NCBI RefSeq assembly: GCF_047496725.1
Contig: NC_132978.1
Coordinates: forward strand, 9,886,501 to 9,950,500
From: Anoplolepis gracilipes
Taxonomy: Eukaryota; Arthropoda; Insecta; Hymenoptera; Formicidae
Length of the DNA stretch: 64,000 nt
Reading direction: 5' to 3'
Both the position numbers and the translations under genes were made by a program. A model generated the notes under the pieces. It ran no database searches and had not been told where the DNA came from. It saw only the letters and a list, made by a program, of their open reading frames with translations. Shown here one piece after another: positions 1 through 12,300 of the stretch (positions are counted from its first letter, which is position 1; each line of letters begins with the position of its first letter).

Positions 1-218
1 TCTACGAACTTATTTTTTATTTCAATATAATTTTAATATAATCTGATTAATTATTATATTTAGTTTTGTTCGATTGATCAAAGTTTGAAATAAGGAATGA
101 TAATAAAATAAACATGAAATGCATCTCATGCTATATTTTCGTTAACAAAATAAACTAGTTGTCGTCTAATGCAAGCTGTTGGTGTTGTTATGTCTGAATG
201 AAGTAATTATTATTAAGA

Positions 219-219
<1 letters not shown>

Positions 220-309
<90 letters not shown>
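220..309. repeat. (GA)n microsatellite, about 45 units
   Basis: An uninterrupted GA dinucleotide run of about 90 bp, the purest and longest simple repeat in the window. On the minus strand it reads as a serine-leucine stretch inside a 64-codon open frame, which is an artefact of the repeat. Such a pure run is expected to vary in length between individuals. Confidence 0.97.
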
Positions 310-310
<1 letters not shown>

Positions 311-911
311 AAGTAATCTATATATTTCAATCAATATAATAGATTTCAGCTTCACGCCAACTAATTTCCTGCTGTTTAACATAAATAAAAAAAAAAAATA
401 TCAATTGTTCGTTCTTTCAAGATCGACAAGTAATGTTCTTCCTATCTATTTTGCAGAAAATTGTTTTACTCCATCCTGGCTCTGATATCTTCATCCTTTA
501 TACGAGTTAGAATATATCAAGGTGTTTTGCTATGCGAATTATACCAATCGCTGCCATTATCCCACGCATTGCGTAATTCTCGCTCGCGCGATCGCGCGAA
601 CCTATTCAATCGGATGTTAAACCGCAGTGCAGCGCATTTCCGGGATGGCAAGAAGTCAATCGTCCAACGAACGCGATCAAATTGTCGACTCGCGTCGTTC
701 TCGGGTTCGCGTGAACCGGAAATTGCGAGCTGTCCGTAAACCTGTAAACGAACTCTTTGGACTTATTCCAACACGTAATACAAGCCCATCAGCTGTAATG
801 CCGGCCGCGGTGCACCTCGCAACAACATACGAAACCTCTCATCAATGGCGCGATGACGGGTTATTATTATTCTTCTATATTATTATTCTACAAGATTTAA
901 AAGTAATAGCA

Positions 912-931
912 TCTCTCTCTCTCTCTCTCTC
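912..931. repeat. (TC)n microsatellite, 10 units
   Basis: Ten TC units in a row, followed by CGCGAATG. A short simple repeat with no other signal nearby. Confidence 0.9.
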
Positions 932-2722
932 GCGAATGTAAATAAGTTTTGTCAGTAGAATTTGAATGTGTTCCCGAATGTTGGAGAACGGTTCGCGCGA
1001 GTTACCGCTGAATCACTCATAGATGTCGGACAGAAAGCGATTCCGGCGAACGGTATATATCCGCGAACCATTTGCGCTCCATTTACATCCGAACGCTTAA
1101 GAGTGCACGCGCCATCCGGTATGCGACGACTTACTGGGTGGAAAAGGAGAGGAAGAGAAGAGGGAGACCGGTCCTGGTGGAAGTTGCCGTCGGGCCGCCG
1201 GGGTGCCCGGTCGCGTCTGCGGCGGAAATGAAGGAGTTGATATATCAGCCCGAGAGCTATAACTCACTTAGTACTTGCATACGTACCCTCCGCCGAACCT
1301 CCTTCCCGTCTGCCGCACAGCCTTGCTTCTTTCTCTTTTCCTCCGTTCTCGCCGTCCCTCTATCCTTATCGACCTCATCTAAATTTCTCCTTCTATTCTC
1401 CTCTCTCGGCGAAGTGAATCTCGGCGGTTAGGTACTCTTTTCCTTTACGCTTTTCGCGCTCTTTTCGCATGGCTGTACGCGCTTGCCGAGATTCGTGTCC
1501 AATTTTATTCTGATGTTGAGAGAAGGGCGTGAATCGCGAAAGATGGGGACAGCACAATTTGGAAGGCCTACATCCATGGCCGCGAGGCCACGGAGAGAAG
1601 AGACGTATGATTATCGCACCACACCGGTAATATTATGTCATTGTGATTTCATCAGTTCTACTCTCTCCGGCCGGACGAAATACCTTCGAGGTTTCGGACT
1701 TTAGTCTCTGCAAAGATGCTACGCTCGCTGTTCCTTCTCTGTTTATTTCTCGGACGTTACGTGGTTTGAGGGAGCGTGAGGGGATACGAGAGAACAACGG
1801 GAAGAACCGCCTAGAGAGGGTTCCTTAATAACATGGTTTGCTCTAACCTCTGTACTTCGAAGAATGGACCACAACTTGGGCTGTGAATGTTTTCAACCGG
1901 ATATATTTTTGAATCGCATCGCATTTAAGAATTCGCAAAATTCACACGACGGAAACTGCTTTCATAAATCTATTGAAATATCCCATTTTCATATATTACA
2001 GTTTATCTAAACGTATAAGTTATTTATTATATAAACTATTTATTTAATATATAAAATTATTAAATTATTAATATATAATTAAAACATATAAATTATTTAT
2101 TATATAAAATTATACAAATTATTTCTCTCCTTTTCTCGATCTTTGTGACCTGTTTATTAAATTTTAAATTAATATTTAAATTTTACTTATTATCTCGAAC
2201 AAAGACGTTGGTACGCGTGCGGCTACTTAATCTCGAAGTAAGGAATTACAGTGTCAATGAAAAGAGACAGCTCACTCCGCATCCGGAGATATATTTCATA
2301 ATCACAGTGTACAGACAAGGGTCCGAGATTCCGCGCGAGATCGTTAGTGATCGACGCGATCAATATCTTTTTTGTTTACACATGATCAGTCTTGCGCGAT
2401 ATAATTGCACGGTGTGATCCGACGCGTCTCATAATCGTTCGCCTTTCTTCGCTCCGTATTCGCGAAAGGAAAAATAAAAAAAATAATAAAAGAAGATCAG
2501 ATAGGATCGAGTACTGATACGAATGACCTCGTGCACCCACCGAGCTACCCGGGATACCAATCGTAATTAGTTTCCGACCGTTCGACGTATATTTCTACAG
2601 GATCGACCAATCAGCCCCGAAGCTAGACGTCTCTCCTCCTTGTGCGTCCAAGGACGACGCTGCCATAGACACGCCGTCTCTACGTTCCGTTTAAGGAAGA
2701 TCTTTAATAATCGCACCCCATC

Positions 2723-2730
2723 TGACGTCA
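2723..2730. promoter_or_regulatory. CRE-like palindrome TGACGTCA
   Basis: A perfect 8-bp TGACGTCA, the consensus for CREB/ATF-type bZIP factors, in a CpG-rich segment (2550-2830). A TATAAATA lies about 160 bp downstream (near 2888). An exact 8-mer is expected about once in 64 kb by chance, so binding is only a possibility. Confidence 0.3.
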
Positions 2731-3203
2731 CGTTGAGTTTGGAGTGATCGCTCGATCGAAACCGACAACCGATTCCCGTGCCAAAAGCGTGTCCTTCGCG
2801 CGCGGCCCTGAACTTGTCGGCACTTAATATGATCCTCTATTGATAGAACACAAGGTTATTAATGACCTTAATGACAGCACGGACTCCTATAAATACTATT
2901 TATGAACGGAATCGACGTGATGAGGTTTCCTTTAGATAAAACGATGGGTTATCACGAAATCAAGATTTATGATTCTCGTATTGTTTAATAATGTCAATCG
3001 TTAATCATTAGTTTACTGAAAAAGCAGTTCTCTCTTGCTTGAATAGATTCATCTAAAGGTATCATACGTAACTCTTTCTTGTATGTGTATACAATATATC
3101 ATATAAACACAATGTGAACATTAATTATCCCGCACTTATCGTTCTAGAAAACATGATATTTTGGTTTTTGTATGAAAAATAATATAATAAAAATGAAAAT
3201 AAG

Positions 3204-3556
3204 ACTGTAATAAATAATATAATTTTGATAATGGAAAAATGGGCTAGTAAGAATCTAACACAAAAACACAGAGTGAATAAAGAACGCAAAAAGTTTTATA
3301 AAAAGTTCTTTAATAAATTAAACGTTTTTTATTTCATTTTAGACTAATAATAATAAAGAATTATGCTCGTGATTCTGTACTATCATTTATTGAAAATGAT
3401 TTAAAATGTAAGAACCATAACGTTTAATTTATAAAAGAATTTTTTATGAAGATTTTGCATTTTTTATTCGTACTCTGTTTTCTGCGCTAGACATTTTTAT
3501 TAGCCCATATTTTCTGTTATTAAAAAAATTATTAAAACTATTAATTATTCAAACGA
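3204..3556. repeat. Long imperfect palindrome (foldback repeat), arms about 140-150 bp
   Basis: The left arm (about 3204-3345) and the reverse complement of the right arm (about 3405-3556) align along their length with scattered mismatches and small gaps. Shared blocks, in order, include ATGGGCTA, ACAGAGT, GAATAAA, and TAAATTAAACGTT next to the loop. The loop is about 60 nt and AT-rich. RNA from either strand would fold into a long hairpin. I see no clear target-site duplication or terminal motif, so it may be a degraded MITE, a local inverted duplication or a hairpin-RNA locus. Confidence 0.8.
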
Positions 3557-3559
3557 ACA

Positions 3560-6500
3560 TTATTATTAATTCGGTAATGTTTGTTTAATGCTCATTAATA
3601 CTTAATAATATCAAAACATATAAATCAACAAGATCCGCCGATTTCATCAGATTTTGAACGTTAATGAATTCAATTATGATTTTATTTTATTCGCCACAGT
3701 CATTAATTCGCACATTCAACGGTATCATTGAATCCATAATTCCATCAAGCAGACGAGTGAGATAATGGTCGATTCTCTACAACATTATTGCGCAAAAGCG
3801 CCGTTTATCCTTGAACTTGTCGACAGATCGTTTTCCTCGCATTATGGTTCTCGTTGCATTATGATTACACGGATAATCTTCTCTCTCGGTGCGTCCTCGA
3901 TGCTCTGAATTTTCGCACTTGGAGCTATCGATAGTGAGACAGTGTATATAACGAGCCCATAAACATGATAGTAACGTGCCGGTTTTCACCGTTAACGGCA
4001 TCAGGAAGCGGCCGTGCAGCTGTATACCTTTAAGGGTTGAATCGTGATCGGCTTGCTTCGCGATTTTCCCGTCGCTTGGTTTACCGTATCGGACATGTAC
4101 GTTACCGAGGTGCAGAGTGATCGTGTGCTCGTTGCACGGATCGTTCGCGGCCTTTAAGCTCGAAACGAGCGTGTAGAGTCCAACCAATAGCGCTATCAGA
4201 TTTGAGAAGTAACGCGAAACAATTTCGCGAATGCATCGGCCGCGTTATATCAACCGGGAAGGGGCGCGTCTTGCTCTCTTCGCGGCATACGCGGCCGCGA
4301 TCACTATAATTATTTTGCTGCTTGTTAAGGTGTAATAGTCAACGGACAAGTATTCGCCCAGATAGGGCGATCCGCCGCCAATTCACGGGGAATGGAATCG
4401 TGGCTTCTATCATACATACTTCTCTCTTTCCTTTCTCCGAGTCTTTCATTCTTGCAATCTTTTCAGTCTTTTTCTTCCTTCATCTCACTCTTTTCCTTTC
4501 GTTTAGCATGGATTTTAAACTCGCAGCTATATTTCCCCTCACTCTTATCCTGTTATTCTGCTGCGTGACTCATCAACCTAATCTTCGCATCTTGTTCTCG
4601 GTTCTGGCTGAGGAGCATTCTTTTTTATCGTGAAATTTTCAGGTCCATCGAATATCCCGAAGTATGTAATCTATACTTTCCTGAGCTCTCGAAAGTGGCT
4701 CGCGTGCTTCAAGAAGTAAATGAACAGGGTGGCCGAAGTTCCGCGGTATATATTTATGAATGGAAATAAATCTGTCGTGCGAGTAGCGCTATCGATATTC
4801 TCAAGAGGTCGACACTCTCGAATTGCCTTAATCTATTTCGTAAGTTGATTTTAGACATCTCCAATTTTTATTTCGATCCTAAATTACTTGCATGACATAA
4901 AAACGATTGCAACATCGTGTTCTTATAATGTCGCGGTGTATAAGTATTGTTATGAAATTATTATAAAATAAAAAAAATTATCACAATTATATTATATAAT
5001 ACACGTGGATAAAAAAAAGACACTGATTATAGTTTATTACATAATTACGGCAATTGCTGATGTTGATTATATTGCTTTACAATTATACCTCAGTCTTTAT
5101 TTATTCAACCATTTATATTTATTTTTTATATGAAAAATATTCCATATATTACGATGCGTGTTGCAAGATTATCTTACTGTCGTATAATTTCGCGTTTGAT
5201 TATTTTTTTTCCTCGGGGCGGGGTCCCTCATTCGCGCCAGGCCGGTATAGTTTTGGCAGTTTATAAGCCTCGTCCCACTAGCATTTCACATCAGAGAACA
5301 CATCGTAACTTACCCGTCGCGTATCTCCTTACACTTATCTGCCGGGCTCGTTGTACATTCTCGCGTGGACCCGTGGTTATCTATGTGACGTATGTGCGTG
5401 GCTTGAAGCCGCGCTGACAGGGCCGGGTTTACGCATCTGTATAGTCGTACAGAGACATCGCGAATTAGTCCTGTATCAAGAACCGGCACTGTGCGCTAAT
5501 ATATGGTTAATGAAACATTGAGGCGTATACATATAAAACTGAAAATGTTTTCTTCGAAGCATTGCGTGCATTTTGCGTACATTCCCAAACTTATTTATCT
5601 AATACCACGATCTTGTAATTTATGATGACAACCTTTCAAGTCCCAACGTTACACGATCACCTAGATAAGATTCGATATCTATGATTTACGAATTGCATCA
5701 ACCATTGTATACTATCGCGGATTAATGGCACAATATATGTGATTGACATTTATAAAAATAAAAGTAGAAAGACATTTGTATATAAAGTATTTTTATGAAC
5801 TTAAAAGTTTTTAGAAATTATTAATTATTCTAACACCGTGATCTGTAAATATACAATAACTTTAAGTATAGTATAGTATATACAATCCAATAATTCAATA
5901 ATTAAATTTTCTTAAAATGAAAATCTGATTATTTAAAATCGTCTTTGATATTATATATTTATTGCAAAATGTGACAGTGAAAAGACATTGACACTCATTA
6001 AAACTTAATAAATTTATTAATAATTACAGGGAAAGGATTCTAAAAATAATTATTATTAGCACTTATTGTAGGGCGAAATACGTAAAGAAATTTGCGATAA
6101 AGCATCCTATATATAATGTAAAACTAATTTGAAATTAAAATTGACATCCTTATTAATATTATTTCTGAAAGCAACGTCGCGTAATTCGTGGCGGTTTTGG
6201 TTGTCTCGTTAATCCGCGTAGACAAGGATGCACGTCTGCGATTTGTGAATTACGATCTAGATACTTGACTCGAAGACAGTCCCCCGAGTAAAGGAAGGTT
6301 AAAGATTGTTTTTTTTCCATCGATATACCGGCTCCAGCAAGAATAACAACAGCAACAGCAACAACAGTAACTGCGGCAGAGGAGGATGTATAGAGGGAAA
6401 GGGGTGGGGAAGAAGGTGCACTCTTCGAGCGTAATTCATTGTCCTGGCTGCGAGCCGTACGTATTTCCACGCGATGCGATGCATCTCTCGCATTATCCAG

Positions 6501-6580
6501 ATAATAGCATCTAAGATGATCATCTCGGATGACCGCGCATCGGCTGACCTTACCGCTTGAAAACGACATATGCGGACGGG
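3560..6580. other. Non-coding stretch, no recognised gene
   Basis: Apart from the weak minus-strand frame at 3777-4187 I see nothing assignable. About 3600-3760, 4880-5150 and 5740-6150 are AT-rich. About 3830-4400 and 5200-5480 are CpG-rich and hold overlapping short open frames in several frames. The 160-codon minus frame at 6159-6641 overlaps another of 74 codons in a different frame and is rich in low-complexity serine and valine runs. Confidence 0.55.
3777..4187 (-). other. Unassigned open frame, about 136 codons
   Basis: A minus-strand frame that starts at a TTG and stays open a further 20 or so codons upstream to an in-frame TAA. No in-frame ATG precedes the hydrophobic stretch (LIALLVGLYTLV), which resembles a signal peptide or membrane segment. 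The rest is hydrophilic with scattered cysteines and ends basic. A TGATAG/C lies just before the hydrophobic stretch and could be an acceptor, making this an exon rather than a complete gene. I recognise no family. GC content is moderate, so a chance open frame of this length is plausible in 64 kb. Confidence 0.1.
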
Positions 6581-6583
6581 AAT

Positions 6584-6713
6584 GCGCGTGCCCAGGGTAT
6601 TCCCCTCTTATTTCAGATTCAAAAAAGGATATATATTTCATCTTTTATCCGAAGGTTCTTCGTAATTCAAAGCTATGCAACTATCGTTGCGCGCACACGT
6701 GAGAAATTTGCTA
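6584..6713. repeat. Decayed direct duplication A, copy 1
   Basis: Matches 7108-7260 in the same orientation. The best part is TTTTATCC(G/A)AAGG, then a few changed bases, then GTAATTCAA(A/G)GCTA, ending in a GCGC-rich tract and CGTGTGAG or ACGTGAG. The copies lie about 540 bp apart and differ by many substitutions and gaps, so the duplication is old. Confidence 0.6.
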
Positions 6714-7107
6714 TAAATGACGGATTCTTGACGCTTCCATTCGCCGCATCGACATCGCGTCGCTTCTTCGGGCAATGAACGTAAATCTCACTATCTTACG
6801 TATAGTAAATCCTCGCAACATATTTCTCACATTAAACCGCTGATTTATATTAATGTCATGCAGATACCCAGCTTTTTCTCCCTCTCAATGATGCCTCCAA
6901 TCTACTCTCGAAATTATTACGCGCTGTACGTTACCCAGCGCGCGTAATCTGCAAATAATCTGCAAATGGAGAGGAAGGGAGGAGGGGGAAAGGGCAAAAC
7001 CTTCCAACATTTTCGTAATCCGTATTTCTCGTAATAATATTGGGAAGGAATTTCAAACGTTATTTTTTATATCACATTCTGTTATTTGCGCGTTTCTTCC
7101 GCGCGCC

Positions 7108-7260
7108 TGCGCGCAAGTGTATATATTTGTTACGTATATATCTGCCAGTTATTTCACAAACCCGATGAAGATTATACGTTTTACATTTTATCCAAAGGCC
7201 CTTGTGGTAATTCAAGGCTACGCGCGGGAGTAAACGTAATATCGCACGCGGGCGTGTGAG
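7108..7260. repeat. Decayed direct duplication A, copy 2
   Basis: Partner of 6584-6713. The strongest shared core is 7182-7217 (TTTTATCCAAAGG, then GGTAATTCAAGGCTA). Copy 2 has a longer CpG tract before the shared GTGAG end. The open frames around the copies differ, so nothing suggests the duplication was kept for coding reasons. Confidence 0.6.
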
Positions 7261-9276
7261 TCAGTTCACGCACAGGAGATTTCAATTTCCTCTCGCGTCG
7301 TATCGGCCGCACCTCCGTCTATGTCGTGCGTGTATGCATCTTTATACACACACATATATATATATAGACTCTCGAATATAATCCGATAGTGAATATCTAA
7401 ATAATAAAATATCGGCCTAAAAGATCCCCTAAAGTCGTGGAGATGCTCGTCTCTCGAATATTGAAGAATCAAAGAGATTGCATTATCTATATATTCCCAT
7501 CGTGCACCTCAAACATCCGTAGCCTACTCTTGCCCTCTATTTTTGCGAATTCACCAAGAGAATGCGTGCCGCTCGTCGAATCGAGTTGCTTATGCTAAAA
7601 GGTGTCTCCCCTTTTTACGGAATCGAAAGGTAACAGGAGATGTTCCGACAAGAGACGATACCACAACCGCTTTCAGAATATTTCGGACGAGTTTACATAA
7701 TATTCGCATAGAGAATCGCGTTAAGAAAAGTTACACTTGATATAACGGACAGTTTTATTTGCCACTAGCCACGTCTCTTTATCAGTTCTTGCCACGCAAA
7801 TTAGCGAATCTACTACGAACCGGTTCGATCAGCTGTCCGCTAGTCGCGCCAACGGTATATTTTGTATGTTAACATTCTTGTAGAATGCTCAAGTTGTGGT
7901 CTCAGTAACAAGACTGACAACTAATTTGCTTCACGGCGAACCGATCCCTCTATACATCGGCGCTTTTTGCGCGCATAAATCGCGATTGAACGAACGAGAC
8001 GTTCTCGCAGGTCGTCAACAAAGTCATTTGTAACCGGCGTGCGAGATTGAATGAAGAATACCCATCATTACCAGTTACATCGGCAACATCTGCTGTTACA
8101 CGTTAATAGTCAATTCGTCAATGCATGATACTACGAGGGGCGTACATACGCAAATCGTGCTCAATGCAACGCGCATACCGATACAGTAAACGAGTTGCGA
8201 TATAACAGGCACTCCGATTGATTAGAGTGTAAGAGAACTATGCAGAAAGAAATAATAATATATATATGTACATATGCAGAGCGTTAGAACAGGATGTTCT
8301 CAAGCAAAGTATAGCAAATGCGCGCGCTCTCGTTACAATAATTACTTGTAAGTTAAAACAAATATTGTGTACGCGCGTGCGGTTAACGCACATATGTTCA
8401 ATCAATCTTTCATTTGATTAGAAGAGCGCGCGCGTAGTTCGAACGAAGATATTACATCCACACGCAATATTGCATCTTCGTTCGCAATTTGCAGTTACAC
8501 GCGAATGCACGTTCGTTCTCTTATGGCGCGCGATGTAGTCGTTTGATAGGCAATTTTCTCACCAAATCAGCCCCCTTGTTTCGATATATCGTGGTGGCGA
8601 TGGTGGTAACGCGGCCGTGGGGTTATAATGACACGCGCTATTGTAATACTATTCGCGGGAGTAAATAGTGGTAGTCATTGTATTCTAACAACCGCGCCGG
8701 TATAGCCTGGTGGTGCGGTTCAGCCTCGCTCTGCGGAGTTAGCTGCTAGTATTATAGTAGGCAAAAGCACGATACGAGTCCATGATATATGCCGCTCGTG
8801 GGCTTTGGGCGAGAGAGACGCGAATCATGGTATATGTATACCATCGAATCGGACGTACGTACATACATACGCGCAGCACGTGAAACATCGTATTCGCGAT
8901 CGCACGCTTTTTCGCGCGCGCGGATTTGCAAGCAAATCTCTCTTTTACGCGTGTGCGTGTGCGTGCGCGTATGCGTATGCAGGTGCGCGACGCATCGCTA
9001 GTCAGGAGATGGGCTTCAGACAGACATAAAGGTAATTGCATAATTTAGTGCGAGACATTAAACATTCGCGTATCGCCTCTCGCTCGATTCTCTTCCGAGT
9101 CTTCTTCTCGCTTCCTCCTCTTCTCCTCTTTTGCTTCGTTTGCACGCCTCACGATCGTTCCACACCTTCGCGGCCCGCGGGCGCAACGCGGAATCCTTTT
9201 CCTCATCGCGCGAGCGCCCTTATGTTTCTTCGCCTCTTCCTGGTGCGAGCGACAACCACGTAAGCGTATACACCAC
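7261..9276. other. Non-coding stretch, CpG-rich
   Basis: No recognised gene. The stretch is dominated by CGCG, GTGCGTGTGCG-like and CATACATACG low-complexity tracts (8340-8390 and 8850-8990). These produce several mutually overlapping 70-100 codon frames on both strands at 8739-9278, rich in R, C and A. A short CA/TA run lies at 7346-7367. A perfect hairpin at 8440-8484 is listed separately. Confidence 0.55.
8440..8484. repeat. Hairpin with 11-bp perfect arms
   Basis: CGAACGAAGAT (8440-8450) is the exact reverse complement of ATCTTCGTTCG (8474-8484). The loop is 23 nt and contains ATT and AAT segments that could extend the stem. The flanks are CGCG-rich. It is too short and loop-heavy for a normal pre-miRNA. 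Confidence 0.6.
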
Positions 9277-9277
9277 A

Positions 9278-9302
<25 letters not shown>
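9277..9302. repeat. (AT)n microsatellite
   Basis: About 13 AT units. In one forward frame this appears as a tyrosine-isoleucine run. Confidence 0.9.
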
Positions 9303-9309
<7 letters not shown>

Positions 9310-12300
9310 CGTTATACGTCGTAGGGTTCGAAAAGATGTATCATACACATGGATCTAACATCGAGGAAGAAGTGTTCTCCTCGCGAGAGAGATGAGCGTA
9401 TATAGATGTAAGGAAAAGGAAATGTGCGAAAGATTTGTGTAATAGTCGTAAACTCTCTTGCGCATTTTAAATAGGAAAGAATAATGCAATTATCATCTAA
9501 CAATACAGTATACGACGGAATACAATGAGCGACTTGTTAAAAAAAATCAAGGCTTAAAGTATAACGTCTGTACATATGTTCGCATACAATAGTTCATCAA
9601 GATTTGAAAAAATTATTTAGAAATGTATTATTTTAGAGATATATTATTTTTATTCTTTTTCTCTCTATTCTCTATTAATATGCAAATCGTAAAAGTTTTT
9701 TATTACATGCTTATCTCTTTTATTGCACTTAAATAAAAAATTTTATATTTAGGAAAATGTTAAAAGTTCCAAGATAATTATATTGTAGTCTGTAAGTAGA
9801 TGAATGTAGATTCTAATTTTTTTAAATATAATTAAAGAAATATCCTTATTTAATGATAAACGTGTATTTTTAATATTTTCAATGTAGCTTTAATTGAAGA
9901 AAATACATTTAAAGATACACAATTACGAGGAAAACGTATCCTAGAGCGATAAATTGTGGCTTTTTTTGTTCCTAGTGGTATAAACCACACGTACAAGGGA
10001 TTTCTCTGTTTTCGACGTGTATTAGTCGGCTACGTTAAACGAACAACCATTTCTGGAACAATGTTTGCTACGGATAGGCGTGTTGCTACAATAGAAAAAG
10101 AATGCTTGAACGTTGAGTAAAAATTGATGGAAAGACCGTATCGACATATTATATATAACTGTTTCTCGCTATTCTTGTTTCGTCAACAAGCACAGTGTTT
10201 CATCGAAAACTTATATTTCCAATCATTAAATAGAGTGTTTATTTTTTGTCACACAGTTTACCGTATTTATCTTCATGTATCATTTAGTTTTACATCCTAT
10301 TGCAGTAACTTTTTCATATACAAATAATTTGGATGCATATGTACATATTTATTAAGAGTCTAAATGAAGTTTCGATGACTTCGCAATAACTTTGTAATTA
10401 TGTATGTATTTGCAACTATCGAGGACACGCTGCAAGTAAGTTACGGAGACTCGGGGGAGGTAAAAATGGCCACACAGTTCACGGGGGAACCTCATCGATC
10501 ATCGTCAGTCACCGTGCGGACCTCGTAAAAATTCCGGGATATACTCCACCGCATGCGTTTCTTCTCGTAGTGTCGAGGTTACGAGCGAGATAGTTTCTTA
10601 ATTAAAGTCTGAGAAGGTACGGCGAGTTCAAGGCCGGAATCCCGGTAAGCGGAAGTAATTACGCTTATCCAGAGAAATCTATTAAAAGTTTAACTCAATA
10701 CTATCTCTTTTCTGAATCCTCTGCTACGTCTTCCCCGTATTAGATATCGTTACGTGGCTATCTAAGAGTGGCTATCTCGTCTTAATGAGTCTGAATAAAT
10801 TTCAGCATAGAGAAGAATTTCTTACGTGGCCCGGCGTTTAATTTTCCAACATCGTAACACGTTCTAAGAGTCAAATTGTCAAAAATGTCGAAGTAATAAA
10901 ATTCCTACCACAGTTTTATCTCTCTACAATCTCTCGTAGAATGGCCAAACGTCTCCGAGAACAAATTTTGTCATTATAGAGTTAACGACTTACATACATT
11001 TTTTTTTTTTTTTTTTTTTTTACAAAAGCGCATCGCTCCTTCTCTGTCTCTGATTTTAATTTGATTTAACGAATGAACGCGAGTGCCGCAGTCGCTGCAA
11101 TTTCTTCGTGACAGTGATTTCCCGGTGAATTTGCCGGCGAGCGAGCGCAAACTGCAATCCACCTCTCGTCGTTCTTCTTTAATAATCGTCAAAGCAATCT
11201 AGACTACTTCCCGAGTAACTCCGTCGGGAGCGTTTTTACCGCAGTTCCGCCGCGGGTGCCGGCGCAGCGCGACGCGTCGCCATCCGAAAACTTTGGTCCG
11301 AGGTCCATTCGAGATTCGTGTCGCTCGCGGTGAAATCCGTTCTCTTCCTCTCGGTCTTACTCTATAACTCTATACGTCTTTGTGCAATCGCGTCAGGACT
11401 CCCTGGTCCTCTTTACTTTCGCGCCGCGGTGCTCACTCGCCGAGGCAATTCCCGGGATCCATCAAGAGTCGCAATTCCAGGTTCTCTCTTCTCACTATGG
11501 TACGCCAAGTGCTGTTTCACTTCCAGTAGGAAGGCATTATCTTGGCGCGAGTCGCAAGTTTATTGTACACGGATATATGAAGTAGACGGGCTCGAGGAGG
11601 TAAACGCGGTTCGCGCGCACGCACACACGCGTTGCGTGTGCACGCGTGTTACCGAGCTTGGAAGAGAGCCGAGAAGAGGGAGGCCGTGTGAATGAGCTAC
11701 CGTTCTGCTGCGGTCTACCAGGCGTGTTCTTCTTATTGATCGGAATGCGTGCCGATGTACGCCGCGGCCAGGTCAGGATAACGTACAGATAGAAAAGGAA
11801 GAGGAACAGAGGGAATGGACGATCGACAGCTTCGGCTGAGAGAAACCGAACGCCTGATATTCTCAAACGGTAGATAACAAAGCGCAAAAGAGAAAGAGAA
11901 AGAGAGAAAGGAAAAGAGAAATCTCAGGCGTGTTCCGTTAACCATTCTCGCCTCGATTCAACCGCGATCATCCGAGAAATGTGCGACTGTAGCCGTGACC
12001 GCCGACGTGATCCAGTTCTTGACACGTATCGCGCGTTTATAGTGTGGGAACTGGATACCGAGAGTAAAAATAATCGAACCGTTGATAAGGAGAGGAGAGA
12101 TCTAACGGTATGATCTTACGTCTTAAATTTCTATAAATTATATTATATTTATACGTACTGTTCTCTATTTTCTCTTTTATTCTTTCTTCATTTTTTTATT
12201 TATTATGAATCGTGCGAAATTATCCATCTCGTATAATTGTTACATTTACTATACCACGATAATAATATCTATAATACAGTATATGCTTAAAAATTCTGTT

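Larger units (their letters stand above)
1..2700. other. Non-coding stretch, CpG-rich with an AT-rich core
   Basis: Apart from two microsatellites I see no gene here. About 540-1850 is rich in CpG, so several short open frames (60-119 codons) overlap in different frames, none with recognisable motifs. About 1960-2130 is AT-rich and holds a decayed direct repeat built on a TTATTTATTATATAAA core (near 2020 and 2093). Pyrimidine-rich runs at 1320-1410 cause the low-complexity translated products there. Confidence 0.6.

Noticed and set aside
188..382. 64-codon minus-strand frame rich in serine-leucine
   Set aside because: It is the translation of the (GA)n microsatellite at 220-309.
4463..4475. 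13-base match to the start of insect miR-14 as I remember it
   Set aside because: The match stops after the T-rich part, and no opposing arm is found to form a precursor hairpin.
6159..6641. 160-codon minus-strand frame
   Set aside because: Overlaps another frame, contains low-complexity serine and valine runs, and has no recognisable domain.
10999..11021. Poly(T) tract as the tail of a retroposed gene on the minus strand
   Set aside because: No retrogene body or target-site duplication can be seen beside it.
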